DNA from: Lentisphaerota bacterium
GTDB taxonomy: Bacteria; Verrucomicrobiota; Lentisphaeria; Oligosphaerales; JABHEG01
NCBI GenBank assembly: GCA_018676675.1
Contig: JABHEG010000016.1
Coordinates: 1 to 64,000 of the forward strand
Direction: 5' to 3'
DNA length: 64,000 nucleotides
Shown: positions 8,069-16,069 of the stretch, in pieces
How positions within the stretch are numbered: position 1 is the first letter of the stretch
How the letters are laid out: each line of letters begins with the position of its first letter
The notes under the pieces: model-generated
Told to the model about the DNA's origin: nothing
Seen by the model: only the letters and a program-made list of their open reading frames with translations
Database searches by the model: none
Translations under genes and position numbers: made by a program

Positions 8069-10380
8069 CAACTGTTACATGCCTGAGACGGATTGGGAAG
8101 CGGATTGCCATGGGAATGCTCGCCTTTGCCGCTCTTCCGACCAATCAGGGCAACGCCTCGGAATATTGCGTCTCGCCGCACGGGGACGATGCCAACCCCG
8201 GCACGGTGGAACGCCCGTTCCGGACACTGGCCAAAGCCACTGAGGTGCTGCAACCGGGGGATACCTGTCTTCTTCGGGGCGGCCGCTATCGGGAGACGAT
8301 CGCTTTGCGGGAGGTCGGTGACGTGACCAGGCCCATCACCTTTGCCGCTTACCCGGGGGGAGAGCCTGTGCTGGACGGCACGGTGCCGCTGGATGTGTCG
8401 TGGGAGCGTTGGCGGGGTCAGGTCTACCGAGCGAAACTGGACAGGGACATTTGGCAGCTCTTCATCGATGACAGGCTTGTGGACGTCGCGCGTTGGCCCA
8501 ACGCGTCCCTGGAAGACGGCAGCGCCTGGGAGATGGAACGGGCGATGCGCTACGTGGACCGGGGCACGTTCAAAGGCAACCGGCTCGTCAAAGAGAAGAG
8601 CAGGAACGGCCTCATCTACGATGCCAATCCTCCAGCGCGCGCCCACGGCAATGAGGACGACGAGGCGTTCGCCAAGATCAAGGGCACTTCGGCAGCGAAT
8701 CAGCAGACGCTGGCCGATACGGGCGTGGACTTCACAGGGGCGATTGCCGTCCTCAACATCCGCCATTGGCTGACGTGGGCACGCCGCGTGACTGAGCACG
8801 CCGCTGAACAAGACCACTTCCGGTATGATCCCGAAGGCACGACAATGGCGAAATTCTGCGTCTACTACGTGCTTGGTCTGCAGTGTCTGGATCGCGAGAA
8901 CGAGTGGTGGTTCGACAGTACGACCAGAACGGTCTACCTGTGGGCGCCGGCTGGATCGGATCCCAACGATCTCGCCGTGACAGGTAAGGCGCGTGATTAC
9001 GCGGTGGATGTTCGCCAATGCCAAGGCATCACATTCCGCGGTTTGAGTTTCTTTGGGGCGGCCCCGCTTGTGCTCGATTCGTCACACGTGCGCTTCGAGG
9101 ACTGCCAATTCCGCTACCCCAGTACGAACAAGTGGCTACTGGGGGAATTCCGGTGGTTTGATCACCACGCGGGACGAATGACGGAGCAAACCAACAACGC
9201 CTTTCTCTTCAGTGGCGGCTCGGACAACGTTCTCGTTGACTGCGTCGTCTCCCGCTGCAACAGCCCAGTCGTGCTGGCATCCGACAGGATGCTGATTGAG
9301 AACTGCCTGTTCCATGGACTTGAGTGGGACGTGAATTCCAGCGGAGGGAGCGGTTCAGTCGTGCCTGGCTCGGCCGCCACATTCCGGCGCAACACCGTTC
9401 ACACGGCCGGTGGGTCCGAGGGGATTCGCCCGGGCGGCCCCAACTCAACGATTGAACTTAACCATGTGTGGGGGCTGGGCCGGCTCCAGCATGACGGTTC
9501 GGCCATTAACATCGGTACGAATGTGCAGCAGGGAACAGTTGTGCGGTTCAACTGGGTCCACGACACCAACCGGCAAGGCATTCGGTTTGACTCCACCACA
9601 GGTAGCGCCGGTGAAGGTGGCTCTATCCATCACAACGTCATGTGGCGCGCCGCCGGCAACGTCGTCAAAGGCGATAGGCACTTCGTCCAGAACAACGTGG
9701 TGTTCGACTGCGGGGGCAACGTCAGTTTTCAGCTGCGGACATCGCACGGTCAGGTGACTGACATGCACAAAGAGACGTTGCTCCGCAATAACCTGATGGA
9801 CAGCGCCGGAAGCCGCGGCAGCCGAATTCGCCCTCCCATGCCCGGCATCAAGGCCAACAACCTGATCGCGCCGGGTGCGGTCACCGGCAACCTGCGTGAT
9901 CCGGTAAACCTCGACTTCCGGCCGAAGCCCGGGGCAGCTGCTGTGGATGCAGGCCTCGTGACCCGACCGGACGACCTGACCCACCCGGAGGCGCGCTTCG
10001 AAGACCCGGGATGCGTAGGCGATAGCCCCGACATCGGGGCCTACGAACACGGCGCAGATCAGTACTGGATTCCCGGGCGTCAGAAAGCGCAGGCGTCCAC
10101 GCCCGTGCCGCCCGACGGGGCGGTGGGTGTCCGTCCCGATGCTGACCTGATGTTCCTGGCTGGACGCCACGCGCAACGACACATCGTATGGGCCGGACGG
10201 GCAGGCGGCGAATTGCGGACGATTGCTGAGTTGCAGGATGCGAACATCGCGGCCCCCGGGGAGCTTGTTCCCGGGCAGACATACCGCTGGCGCGTCGACA
10301 CCATCAACGCAACCGGGGCTGTCATCCGAGGTCCAGTCTGGACCTTCAAGGTTGCGCCACCAGAGGAGACTGAGCAATGA
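8065..10380 (+). CDS. Secreted right-handed beta-helix protein with Fn3-like tail
   Basis: Protein of 771 residues beginning with a signal peptide (KRIAMGMLAFAALP, cleavage near NAS-EY). The start at 8065 follows AAGGAAGGA and overlaps the fucosidase stop as ATGA. The mature protein opens with YCVSPHGDDANPGTVERPF and GDTCLLRGGRYRETI, typical for the amino cap of DUF1565-type beta-helices, followed by helical coils with asparagine-rich turns (HHNVMWRAAGN, VQNNVVFDCGG). After an ADIGAYEHG-type ending (PDIGAYEHGADQYW) a domain of about 90 residues resembles a fibronectin-III-like module (TYRWRVDTIN...GPVWTFKV). Probable role: extracellular polysaccharide binding or cleavage; lyase versus hydrolase cannot be decided. 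Confidence 0.83.
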   Translation: MTTVTCLRRIGKRIAMGMLAFAALPTNQGNASEYCVSPHGDDANPGTVERPFRTLAKATEVLQPGDTCLLRGGRYRETIALREVGDVTRPITFAAYPGGEPVLDGTVPLDVSWERWRGQVYRAKLDRDIWQLFIDDRLVDVARWPNASLEDGSAWEMERAMRYVDRGTFKGNRLVKEKSRNGLIYDANPPARAHGNEDDEAFAKIKGTSAANQQTLADTGVDFTGAIAVLNIRHWLTWARRVTEHAAEQDHFRYDPEGTTMAKFCVYYVLGLQCLDRENEWWFDSTTRTVYLWAPAGSDPNDLAVTGKARDYAVDVRQCQGITFRGLSFFGAAPLVLDSSHVRFEDCQFRYPSTNKWLLGEFRWFDHHAGRMTEQTNNAFLFSGGSDNVLVDCVVSRCNSPVVLASDRMLIENCLFHGLEWDVNSSGGSGSVVPGSAATFRRNTVHTAGGSEGIRPGGPNSTIELNHVWGLGRLQHDGSAINIGTNVQQGTVVRFNWVHDTNRQGIRFDSTTGSAGEGGSIHHNVMWRAAGNVVKGDRHFVQNNVVFDCGGNVSFQLRTSHGQVTDMHKETLLRNNLMDSAGSRGSRIRPPMPGIKANNLIAPGAVTGNLRDPVNLDFRPKPGAAAVDAGLVTRPDDLTHPEARFEDPGCVGDSPDIGAYEHGADQYWIPGRQKAQASTPVPPDGAVGVRPDADLMFLAGRHAQRHIVWAGRAGGELRTIAELQDANIAAPGELVPGQTYRWRVDTINATGAVIRGPVWTFKVAPPEETEQ

Positions 10381-12611
10381 GTAGAGGATTCCATCTACTG
10401 GGGGGGATGCTGTTGGTCTGTGGGTTGGCGCGGGCGGTGGACTACTACGTGGCGGCAAACGGCAGCGACACGGCGCAGGGCACACGTGCTGCCCCGTTTG
10501 CCACGATCCAGCGTGCCGCGGGTGTCATGAAGCCGGGCGATACCTGCTTCATCAGGGAGGGGAAGTACCACGAAGAAGCCGTGATTGACGGCCTGACGGG
10601 AACAGCGGACGCGCCCATTACTTTCACGGCTCACCAGGACGAGACAGTCACCCTCGACGGCTCCCGCCCCGTCACCGCTCTCGGCTCCAAAGGCTGGACG
10701 CGACACCAGGGCAACATCTACAAGACGACGTTGACCAGCGACATCTCGCAGGTGTTCGTCGACGGCGAATGGATGATGTTGGCCCGTTGGCCCAACGCGC
10801 GTTTCGATGACGAGTCAGCCTGGACGTGGGACAACTGGGCTCAGGGAGATGAGAAGCTCTCGAAGATCGAGGACGGCAAAGGTGTGGGCAGGGAGCACGA
10901 TGCGGCGGTCAACCATGACCTGGCGGCATCCGGTCTGGACATGACGGGTGCCATCGCCATCCTGAACGTGTGTAACTTCATCACGTACCCATGCAAGGTC
11001 GCCTCGCATGCTGCTGGGCAGACGTACTTCGACTACCCACCTGCGCACAAGATGTGGCTCAAACCGGTGTTCCACTACTACTTCTTTGACGCCAAGCTCA
11101 ACTTGCTGGACAACGAAACGGAGTGGTACTTCGACCCGGTCACGAAGACGCTCTATCTCTGGGCGCCGGGCGGGGGGCCTCCCCCTGGAGATGTCAGGGC
11201 GAAGACCATGACGAACGCGCTCTTCATCAAGAACAGCACGCATGTTCTGATTCGGGGGCTCGACTTCTTTGCCACGACCTTCCGGCTCGAGGGTTGCGAT
11301 TCTGTCACCGTAGAGGACTGCGATCTGACATACCCGTGTTTCAACAGGCGAACGCTCGGCGACACGGGCAAGGTTCTCGGCACACTCATCGAGAACTGCA
11401 CCAACGCCACAGTCCTCAACTGCCTGTTCTCGCACACAGATGGCTTGGTCATGTGTGTCAGCGGGGGGCGGGACAACACGGTTGAGAACTGCGAGCTTCA
11501 CCACCTTGATTACACGGTTGCACACCACAACGCAAACTCGGGCTTTATCTGGTTCAAGAACTCACCTAACGGTGTCTTTCGCCGCAACACCGTATACCGA
11601 ACCGGTGCGTCGGAAGGGGTGATGACCAGTTCCGGGATGCTGGTCGAACTTAACGATATCTCTGACGCCGGCCACCTGCAGAGCGACGGTTCATACGTCC
11701 ATCTGTACCAGGGCCATCGGGACGTTGTTATTGCGAGAAACTGGTTCCACCGAATGCTCAAGTCTGCAATACGCCTCAGTGACGGTCCGAAGAGTGTTCT
11801 CCGTCCACCCCCGCTAATGCGGACGGGTGTGGCTCGACACAATGTGGCCTTTGGCCCCATCTTCGGCGGGACGACCTTCATGATCAAAGGTGATGAGCGC
11901 CACGTCTACAACAACCTGTGCAAGGGGGCGATCGTTTTCGCGGACACCTCCAAGGATCCGACCAAGAGCGGCATCCATGCCAACAGCGTCAGTGCCAACA
12001 ATGCGGTGGCGCTGGCCGTCCTCGGCGGAAGGGGCAAACCGAATAAGCCTGTTCGCCCATCCGGCACTCACAGCAGTAACTGGGATGGGCAGCTGTTGGG
12101 CAAAGATCTTCGGACGCAGCTTCGTGACTGGGACAACCTGGACTTCCGTCCTGCCCCCGGCTCGGAACTGGTGGACGGCGGCACTGCCATCCCCGGCGTG
12201 ACTGACGGCTATGTGGGCAAAGCCCCGGACATCGGCCCCTACGAGCACGGTGACACCAACTACTGGATCCCCGGGCGACGGGGCGTCACGGCAACAAGGC
12301 CAATCCCCCCGGATGGGACTCACGATGCCAGGACAGATGCGGATGTCATGTGGCTCGGGGCATACAGAGCAGATTCTCATGACGTCTACTTCGGCCGGGA
12401 CAGGGACGCTCTGACGGGTGCGTCAAGAGAGTCCGGGGAATTCAGGCGAAACCAGAAGAACAACATATTTGCTCCCGGGAAACTGCTCTCCGGGCGCACC
12501 TACTTCTGGAGGGTGGATGCTGTCAAAGACGGGAAGGTCAGCAAGGGGCAGGTCTGGGCGTTCACCGTTTCCGAGCGTCGTGGGGACGCAGCTCCCCAGA
12601 ACCGCCCATGA
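10377..12611 (+). CDS. Secreted right-handed beta-helix protein with Fn3-like tail, paralogue of the upstream gene
   Basis: Protein of 744 residues coupled to the preceding gene by an ATGA overlap. It begins with a signal peptide (HLLGGMLLVCGLARA) and then YYVAANGSDTAQGTRAAPFATI, the beta-helix entry motif. It matches its upstream neighbour along the whole length: the GDTCF/L-R-G/E-G-x-Y cap, an MLARWPNARFDDESAW segment (ARWPNASLEDGSAW in the neighbour), a GAIAILNV segment, the ending GKAPDIGPYEHGDTNYWIPG, and a closing FWRVDAVKDG...GQVWAFTV Fn3-like module. The two are therefore tandem duplicates that have diverged. Catalytic residues are not evident. It is the last gene of the AraC-linked operon. 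Confidence 0.83.
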   Translation: MSRGFHLLGGMLLVCGLARAVDYYVAANGSDTAQGTRAAPFATIQRAAGVMKPGDTCFIREGKYHEEAVIDGLTGTADAPITFTAHQDETVTLDGSRPVTALGSKGWTRHQGNIYKTTLTSDISQVFVDGEWMMLARWPNARFDDESAWTWDNWAQGDEKLSKIEDGKGVGREHDAAVNHDLAASGLDMTGAIAILNVCNFITYPCKVASHAAGQTYFDYPPAHKMWLKPVFHYYFFDAKLNLLDNETEWYFDPVTKTLYLWAPGGGPPPGDVRAKTMTNALFIKNSTHVLIRGLDFFATTFRLEGCDSVTVEDCDLTYPCFNRRTLGDTGKVLGTLIENCTNATVLNCLFSHTDGLVMCVSGGRDNTVENCELHHLDYTVAHHNANSGFIWFKNSPNGVFRRNTVYRTGASEGVMTSSGMLVELNDISDAGHLQSDGSYVHLYQGHRDVVIARNWFHRMLKSAIRLSDGPKSVLRPPPLMRTGVARHNVAFGPIFGGTTFMIKGDERHVYNNLCKGAIVFADTSKDPTKSGIHANSVSANNAVALAVLGGRGKPNKPVRPSGTHSSNWDGQLLGKDLRTQLRDWDNLDFRPAPGSELVDGGTAIPGVTDGYVGKAPDIGPYEHGDTNYWIPGRRGVTATRPIPPDGTHDARTDADVMWLGAYRADSHDVYFGRDRDALTGASRESGEFRRNQKNNIFAPGKLLSGRTYFWRVDAVKDGKVSKGQVWAFTVSERRGDAAPQNRP

Positions 12612-12832
12612 GCGTGGTCTGAGGGCAGCCCATGTGCTCGTTCAGGCACCAGGACAAGGCCTGGCGCTTGGATGGGCCTTGGTCTCAGGCATGCTGCGTT
12701 CAGCGTTCTGGCGACCCGGATTGGGTGCGAAGCCGGGAAACCAGTGATACTTTGTGGGGATTTCAGACGGCGTGAACAGAACAGCCCCCGCCTGGTTGGG
12801 CGATGGCGTGTAAAGGGACAGAGGACGTACCC

Positions 12833-14185
12833 ATGACACAGACGTTTTCTCGCGAAGCCGAAACCATTGGCGCGTTTCAGATTGTTCCCTTTGCGCACCC
12901 ACAGGGCTGCCGGGGGTATCTCCTTGCTGACCTCGCCAGCAAGGAAGCCCTGGCAGTGGACCCCCATCTCGATCTCGTCCATGACATGGCTGAACGAGTC
13001 GAGAGTGAGGGCTGGGTGCTGCGTTACGTGATGGACACTCACACGCACGCCGACCATCCCTCGGGTGCTGCGGAACTCGCAGCGCGGTTCGATTCCACCC
13101 GCATGGCCCACCCGAAGGCAAACCATGCCGGCGTGACCGTCACTCCCGGTGACGCTGAAGTGATTGGCCTCGGGGAATCCTCCGTCACGGTTCACCATGC
13201 CCCCGGTCACACTCCCGACCATCTTTGCCTCGCGATCGACGGGGCGTTCTTCTCCGGTGACTCTCTGCTCATCGGCGGGGTGGCCCGAACGGACTTCCTG
13301 GGGGGGGACGCCGGCCAGCTCTTCGACTCTGTTCACGCGTTCCTGAACGACCGCCCGGACGAGACAATCCTCTTCCCGGGACATGACTACGAGGACCGGA
13401 TCAAGAGCACGCTGGGAACGGAGAAGGCAGACAACGCGTGGCTGCGGATAGACGACCGTGACGCATTCACCGAGAGTCTAACCGCCAATCCTCCACCCAG
13501 GCCTGCCAACATGGACGATCTTCTGCGCCTCAACCGGGAGGGAGTGGACATCCCGGCGACCATCACTGCGGGCGAGGCGTCACGCCTTGTGGCAGAGGGG
13601 GGCGCTGCCAGCGTGGTTGATGTACGCACAGGGCTTGAGTTCGGCGGCGAACACATTGCCGGCTCGCGTCTCATCCCCGTCGACCGCATCGAAACACGAG
13701 CCGAGGACGTCATGGCTACGCCTGCTCCACGGCTCCTGCTTTGCCGTAGCGGCAAACGGGCAGCCATGGCCCGGGAAACGCTGGCGAAACTCCATGTTGC
13801 GGGGTTATCCGTCATCGAGGGTGGTCTGGGTGCGTACCTCGAGGCAGGAGGCGATACAGTCAAAGGGAAAGCGCGAATGTCGGTTGAGCGGCAGGTGCGG
13901 ATAGCCGCGGGAAGCCTGGTTCTCCTGGGCGTACTGACCGGGGCATTCCTGAGTCGGGCTTTCCTGATCATCTCAGGGTTCGTTGGGGCCGGTCTGATCT
14001 TCGCCGGGGTCACGGACTGGTGCGGAATGGGGCTTCTGCTGGCAAGGATGCCCTGGAATCGGTCTGACGCGATCGAAGGGGTGGCCTCGTCCGGTGGGAC
14101 CTGCGCGGCCAGTCTTCCCGGGGCATGCGCCGCCGGGCCACCGACCGGCGGGGGCTGTTCCGCTTCCCCGCCGCCTTCGAAGTAG
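12833..14185 (+). CDS. ETHE1-like metallo-beta-lactamase/rhodanese/DUF2892 membrane fusion
   Basis: Predicted sulfur-metabolism protein of 450 residues with three parts. Residues about 10-240 are a metallo-beta-lactamase fold with the metal motif THTHADHP (His70, His72, Asp74, His75) and later FSGDSLL and FPGHDY, like persulfide dioxygenases. Residues about 245-340 are a rhodanese domain with the active-site loop LLLCRSGKR (Cys304). Residues about 345-405 are a two-helix membrane module of DUF2892/YgaP type. The tail after residue 410 is rich in Gly, Ala, Ser and Pro with three cysteines. Likely role: oxidation of persulfides and transfer of sulfane sulfur at the membrane. The ATG at 12833 follows AGAGGA. 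It stands alone between carbohydrate genes and may be monocistronic. Confidence 0.88.
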   Translation: MTQTFSREAETIGAFQIVPFAHPQGCRGYLLADLASKEALAVDPHLDLVHDMAERVESEGWVLRYVMDTHTHADHPSGAAELAARFDSTRMAHPKANHAGVTVTPGDAEVIGLGESSVTVHHAPGHTPDHLCLAIDGAFFSGDSLLIGGVARTDFLGGDAGQLFDSVHAFLNDRPDETILFPGHDYEDRIKSTLGTEKADNAWLRIDDRDAFTESLTANPPPRPANMDDLLRLNREGVDIPATITAGEASRLVAEGGAASVVDVRTGLEFGGEHIAGSRLIPVDRIETRAEDVMATPAPRLLLCRSGKRAAMARETLAKLHVAGLSVIEGGLGAYLEAGGDTVKGKARMSVERQVRIAAGSLVLLGVLTGAFLSRAFLIISGFVGAGLIFAGVTDWCGMGLLLARMPWNRSDAIEGVASSGGTCAASLPGACAAGPPTGGGCSASPPPSK

Positions 14186-14694
14186 ATCGAGACACGAAAG
14201 GGGCGCGGACAATGAGGCAATTCACAGTGGTGCTTTTCGTGGCGGCTCGTCTATGAGTTGCAGGGGACGATGTTCCGGTTGCTCACCGAGAAAGGCCTCG
14301 ACTGTGCCGGTACGCTGCCCGATGAGCTCCCGTGGCGACCGGCCCATCCGGGGCAGGTCGGTTGTGACCACACTCGGTGGCCGCCCAAGCCTTGACCCGC
14401 CTCCTCCTCCCACTAAAGACAACCAGACACATGCGGTCGCCAACGTGGGAGGCGCCTTCGTGCGGCGACCCCGTTTTTTGGTTAACCTGCTTGTGGTAAG
14501 CAAGTTGCGCCTTTTCGTGCTCAGAATCCCCTTCAATCCCGGTACGAGACCGGTACGAAACCGGCAACGGGAAGGAAGGGCGAGCCATGAAAATCGGGCT
14601 AAACTACGTCGTTCGAGCCGGGCGGCAGCGATGGATCTCGGGTAGGCGCGGGGCGTGGTATGTCAGGATTCGCAGAGCCGAGTCAAGTGCGGCG
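14186..14694. other. Intergenic region with possible gene fragments
   Basis: No intact gene is seen. An ATG at 14212 behind AAAGGGG opens only 14 codons before TGA; a neighbouring frame continues for about 50 codons, so a frameshifted remnant is conceivable. At 14587 another ATG behind AAGGAAGG opens a frame that runs into the antisense of the DUF2784 gene; its first about 30 residues (including AWYVRIRR) faintly recall an integrase amino end, but this is weak. Between them lie a terminator-like hairpin (14435-14479), the imperfect inverted repeat 14484-14506, and a tandem CCGGTACGA motif near 14549-14560. Confidence 0.4.
14435..14479 (+). terminator. Possible rho-independent terminator
   Basis: GGTCGCC (14435-14441) pairs perfectly with GGCGACC (14464-14470), followed after three bases by six T's (14474-14479). 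The 22-base loop contains GGCGCC and may fold further. It lies about 250 bases downstream of the metallo-beta-lactamase fusion gene, rather far, so it may end a now-degraded gene in between. Confidence 0.4.
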
Positions 14695-15132
14695 CTATGG
14701 TTGGGCGAAGCCGGATTGGGCTTCTTCGGCATCCGAACCAGATGGACGCGGACGGAACTTGATCCAGCTCACAACGACCGCCAGTCCAAACAGTGTGTAG
14801 CAGACTACAAAGACCCACGGCGGGGCTTGGTAGAACAACAGCTTGTGAAGCCAGTGAGCGACAAATGTCCCACCGTATGTCGAGTCCCCGGCCTTCTCGC
14901 GCAGGTGCATCTCTAATGTGGTTAGGGGGCAGTTGATTCCCAACCACACCTGAAGCACAACCAACCCGATTCCAGCAAGGTGCATGATGCGGAACAGTGG
15001 ATTGCGGGTCCACCGCCAACCGAGAACTCCTCCGCAGAGAATAAGGACCAACCCAAGCACTGCAAACAGAACGAAGGTGACATGCGTGATCAGAGCGATG
15101 TCAGCAAATACGCGATATACGCCGGGGTGCAT
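14695..15132 (-). CDS. DUF2784-family membrane protein
   Basis: Small integral membrane protein of 145 residues. Hydrophobic helices are visible at about residues 6-33 (DIALITHVTFVLFAVLG), 44-65 (MHLAGIGLVVLQVWLG) and 100-123 (WVFVVCYTLFGLAVVVSW). The NCPLTTLE motif after the second helix and the WLHKLLFY segment are the features by which I recognise DUF2784. Function is unknown. I start at the ATG at 15132; a longer in-frame GTG start at 15195 would add 21 residues that do not look like the family. The next minus-strand gene upstream ends at 15218. Confidence 0.75.
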   Translation of the reverse strand: MHPGVYRVFADIALITHVTFVLFAVLGLVLILCGGVLGWRWTRNPLFRIMHLAGIGLVVLQVWLGINCPLTTLEMHLREKAGDSTYGGTFVAHWLHKLLFYQAPPWVFVVCYTLFGLAVVVSWIKFRPRPSGSDAEEAQSGFAQP

Positions 15133-15217
15133 CGTTTCTTGGCCTGACGTGTAGCTCTGGGGGCGGCTGCAGCGAAGCGGAAGCCGGGTCACCACCAGCC
15201 GCTTGTTGCAGCTCTCA

Positions 15218-15412
15218 TCACAGTGAGAATGAGCCGAATCCGAGGAAGATCCTGCAATATGGGCACATCAGTATCTGTTCCTTCTTGACGAACCCAGTCC
15301 CCTTGGACTTGACCCAGATCTCGTCGAGGTCCTTTTCGCACTTCGGACACTTGGGGATCGCGCTTGGCGGAGCATCCGCGACCTTGACGCCAGCGAAGTT
15401 GAACACGCCCAC
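15218..15412 (-). CDS. Small zinc-ribbon protein
   Basis: Protein of 64 residues with two cysteine pairs, CPKC near residue 23 and CPYC near residue 51, a spacing typical of a single zinc ribbon. It ends in a short hydrophobic stretch (IFLGFGSF). I choose the GTG at 15412 because AGGAG lies 6 bases upstream of it; no in-frame ATG precedes the first cysteine pair. The function is unknown; it could be a nucleic-acid-binding or chaperone-like accessory protein. It sits between the DUF2784 gene and a 77-residue gene on the same strand. Confidence 0.6.
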   Translation of the reverse strand: MGVFNFAGVKVADAPPSAIPKCPKCEKDLDEIWVKSKGTGFVKKEQILMCPYCRIFLGFGSFSL

Positions 15413-15720
15413 GGCAAATCTCCTGTCCGGTTCTGGCTGCAACACATTGCCCTATACAGCCGGTGACTTCTCCCTGGATTCCGGGGGACCATCCCAGCTT
15501 CCCCCCCACCAGCATCAGCAGCCTCTTCATCAGAGCACTCAGGAACTCCCTCGGTCTGCTGATGAATGATACAGGGAACCGGGAAGAGAGTCAACTTGAG
15601 GGAGGGATGCCGCTGGCCGGAGGAGTATTCCATGGTGATTGGGAAGCGGACAGTAAACACCTGCCCGGGCTTGTCCGACTACACGATAGACCACGGCTCA
15701 GCGTGATCTATCGTGACTCG
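15413..15720. other. Intergenic stretch between two small minus-strand genes
   Basis: No gene is seen. Apart from the inverted repeat at 15682-15715 nothing stands out. It must contain the promoter of the zinc-ribbon gene, which I could not assign. Confidence 0.5.
15682..15715 (-). terminator. Nine-base-pair hairpin after the 77-residue gene, possible terminator
   Basis: CACGATAGA (15682-15690) and TCTATCGTG (15707-15715) form a perfect 9-bp stem with a 16-base loop, starting 6 bases after the stop of the minus-strand gene ending at 15721. There is no T-run on either strand, so it is either a weak or Rho-assisted terminator or an RNA-stabilising structure. Confidence 0.35.
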
Positions 15721-15954
15721 TCATGATTTGGCATCTCTGTCCAATGGCCGGTCCCGCCTGAATCTCTTGAGATAGAGGTCTTCGATGAAATCAGGCAACG
15801 GCGCTTTCCACGGCTCTTGCTTGTGATTCGCGAGGCCCCCGAACTTCTTGGGATTCATCCCCAGTTCCTTGGCCATCTGGATCTGCTCGGCGGACAGCCG
15901 GTACTTCTTCTTGGCCTGAGCCCAGGCATCCGCGTTCTTCCTTTTCTTGGTCAT
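15721..15954 (-). CDS. Conserved small hypothetical protein (77 residues)
   Basis: Basic soluble protein starting TKKRKNADAWAQAKKKYRL, followed by AEQIQMAKELGMNPKK and ending with a WKAPLPDFIEDLYLKRF segment. I recognise this arrangement as a short conserved hypothetical family found in scattered bacteria, but know no function. The helical middle (SAEQIQMAKELGM) resembles a helix-turn-helix, so nucleic-acid binding is possible. The start at 15954 excludes 28 upstream in-frame residues that lack the family look. The ribosome site is weak. A 9-bp hairpin follows the stop. Confidence 0.7.
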   Translation of the reverse strand: MTKKRKNADAWAQAKKKYRLSAEQIQMAKELGMNPKKFGGLANHKQEPWKAPLPDFIEDLYLKRFRRDRPLDRDAKS

Positions 15955-16069
15955 AGCATCATTGACCCCATGCCTTAGCCAACGCAGAGAATCCGCTTGA
16001 GGACACACACGCAGACAAGGCCACAGCCCGGCAAGCACTGATCACATCCCCATAAGCGGTCCCGGATCT

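Noticed and set aside
13087..13110. GGTTCGATTCC, resembling a tRNA T-arm
   Set aside because: It lies in the metallo-beta-lactamase coding region and no acceptor, D or anticodon arms surround it.
14587..14916. 109-codon frame with a good ribosome site, possible integrase fragment
   Set aside because: Most of it is antisense to the DUF2784 gene and the resemblance rests on a few residues; kept only as a remark.
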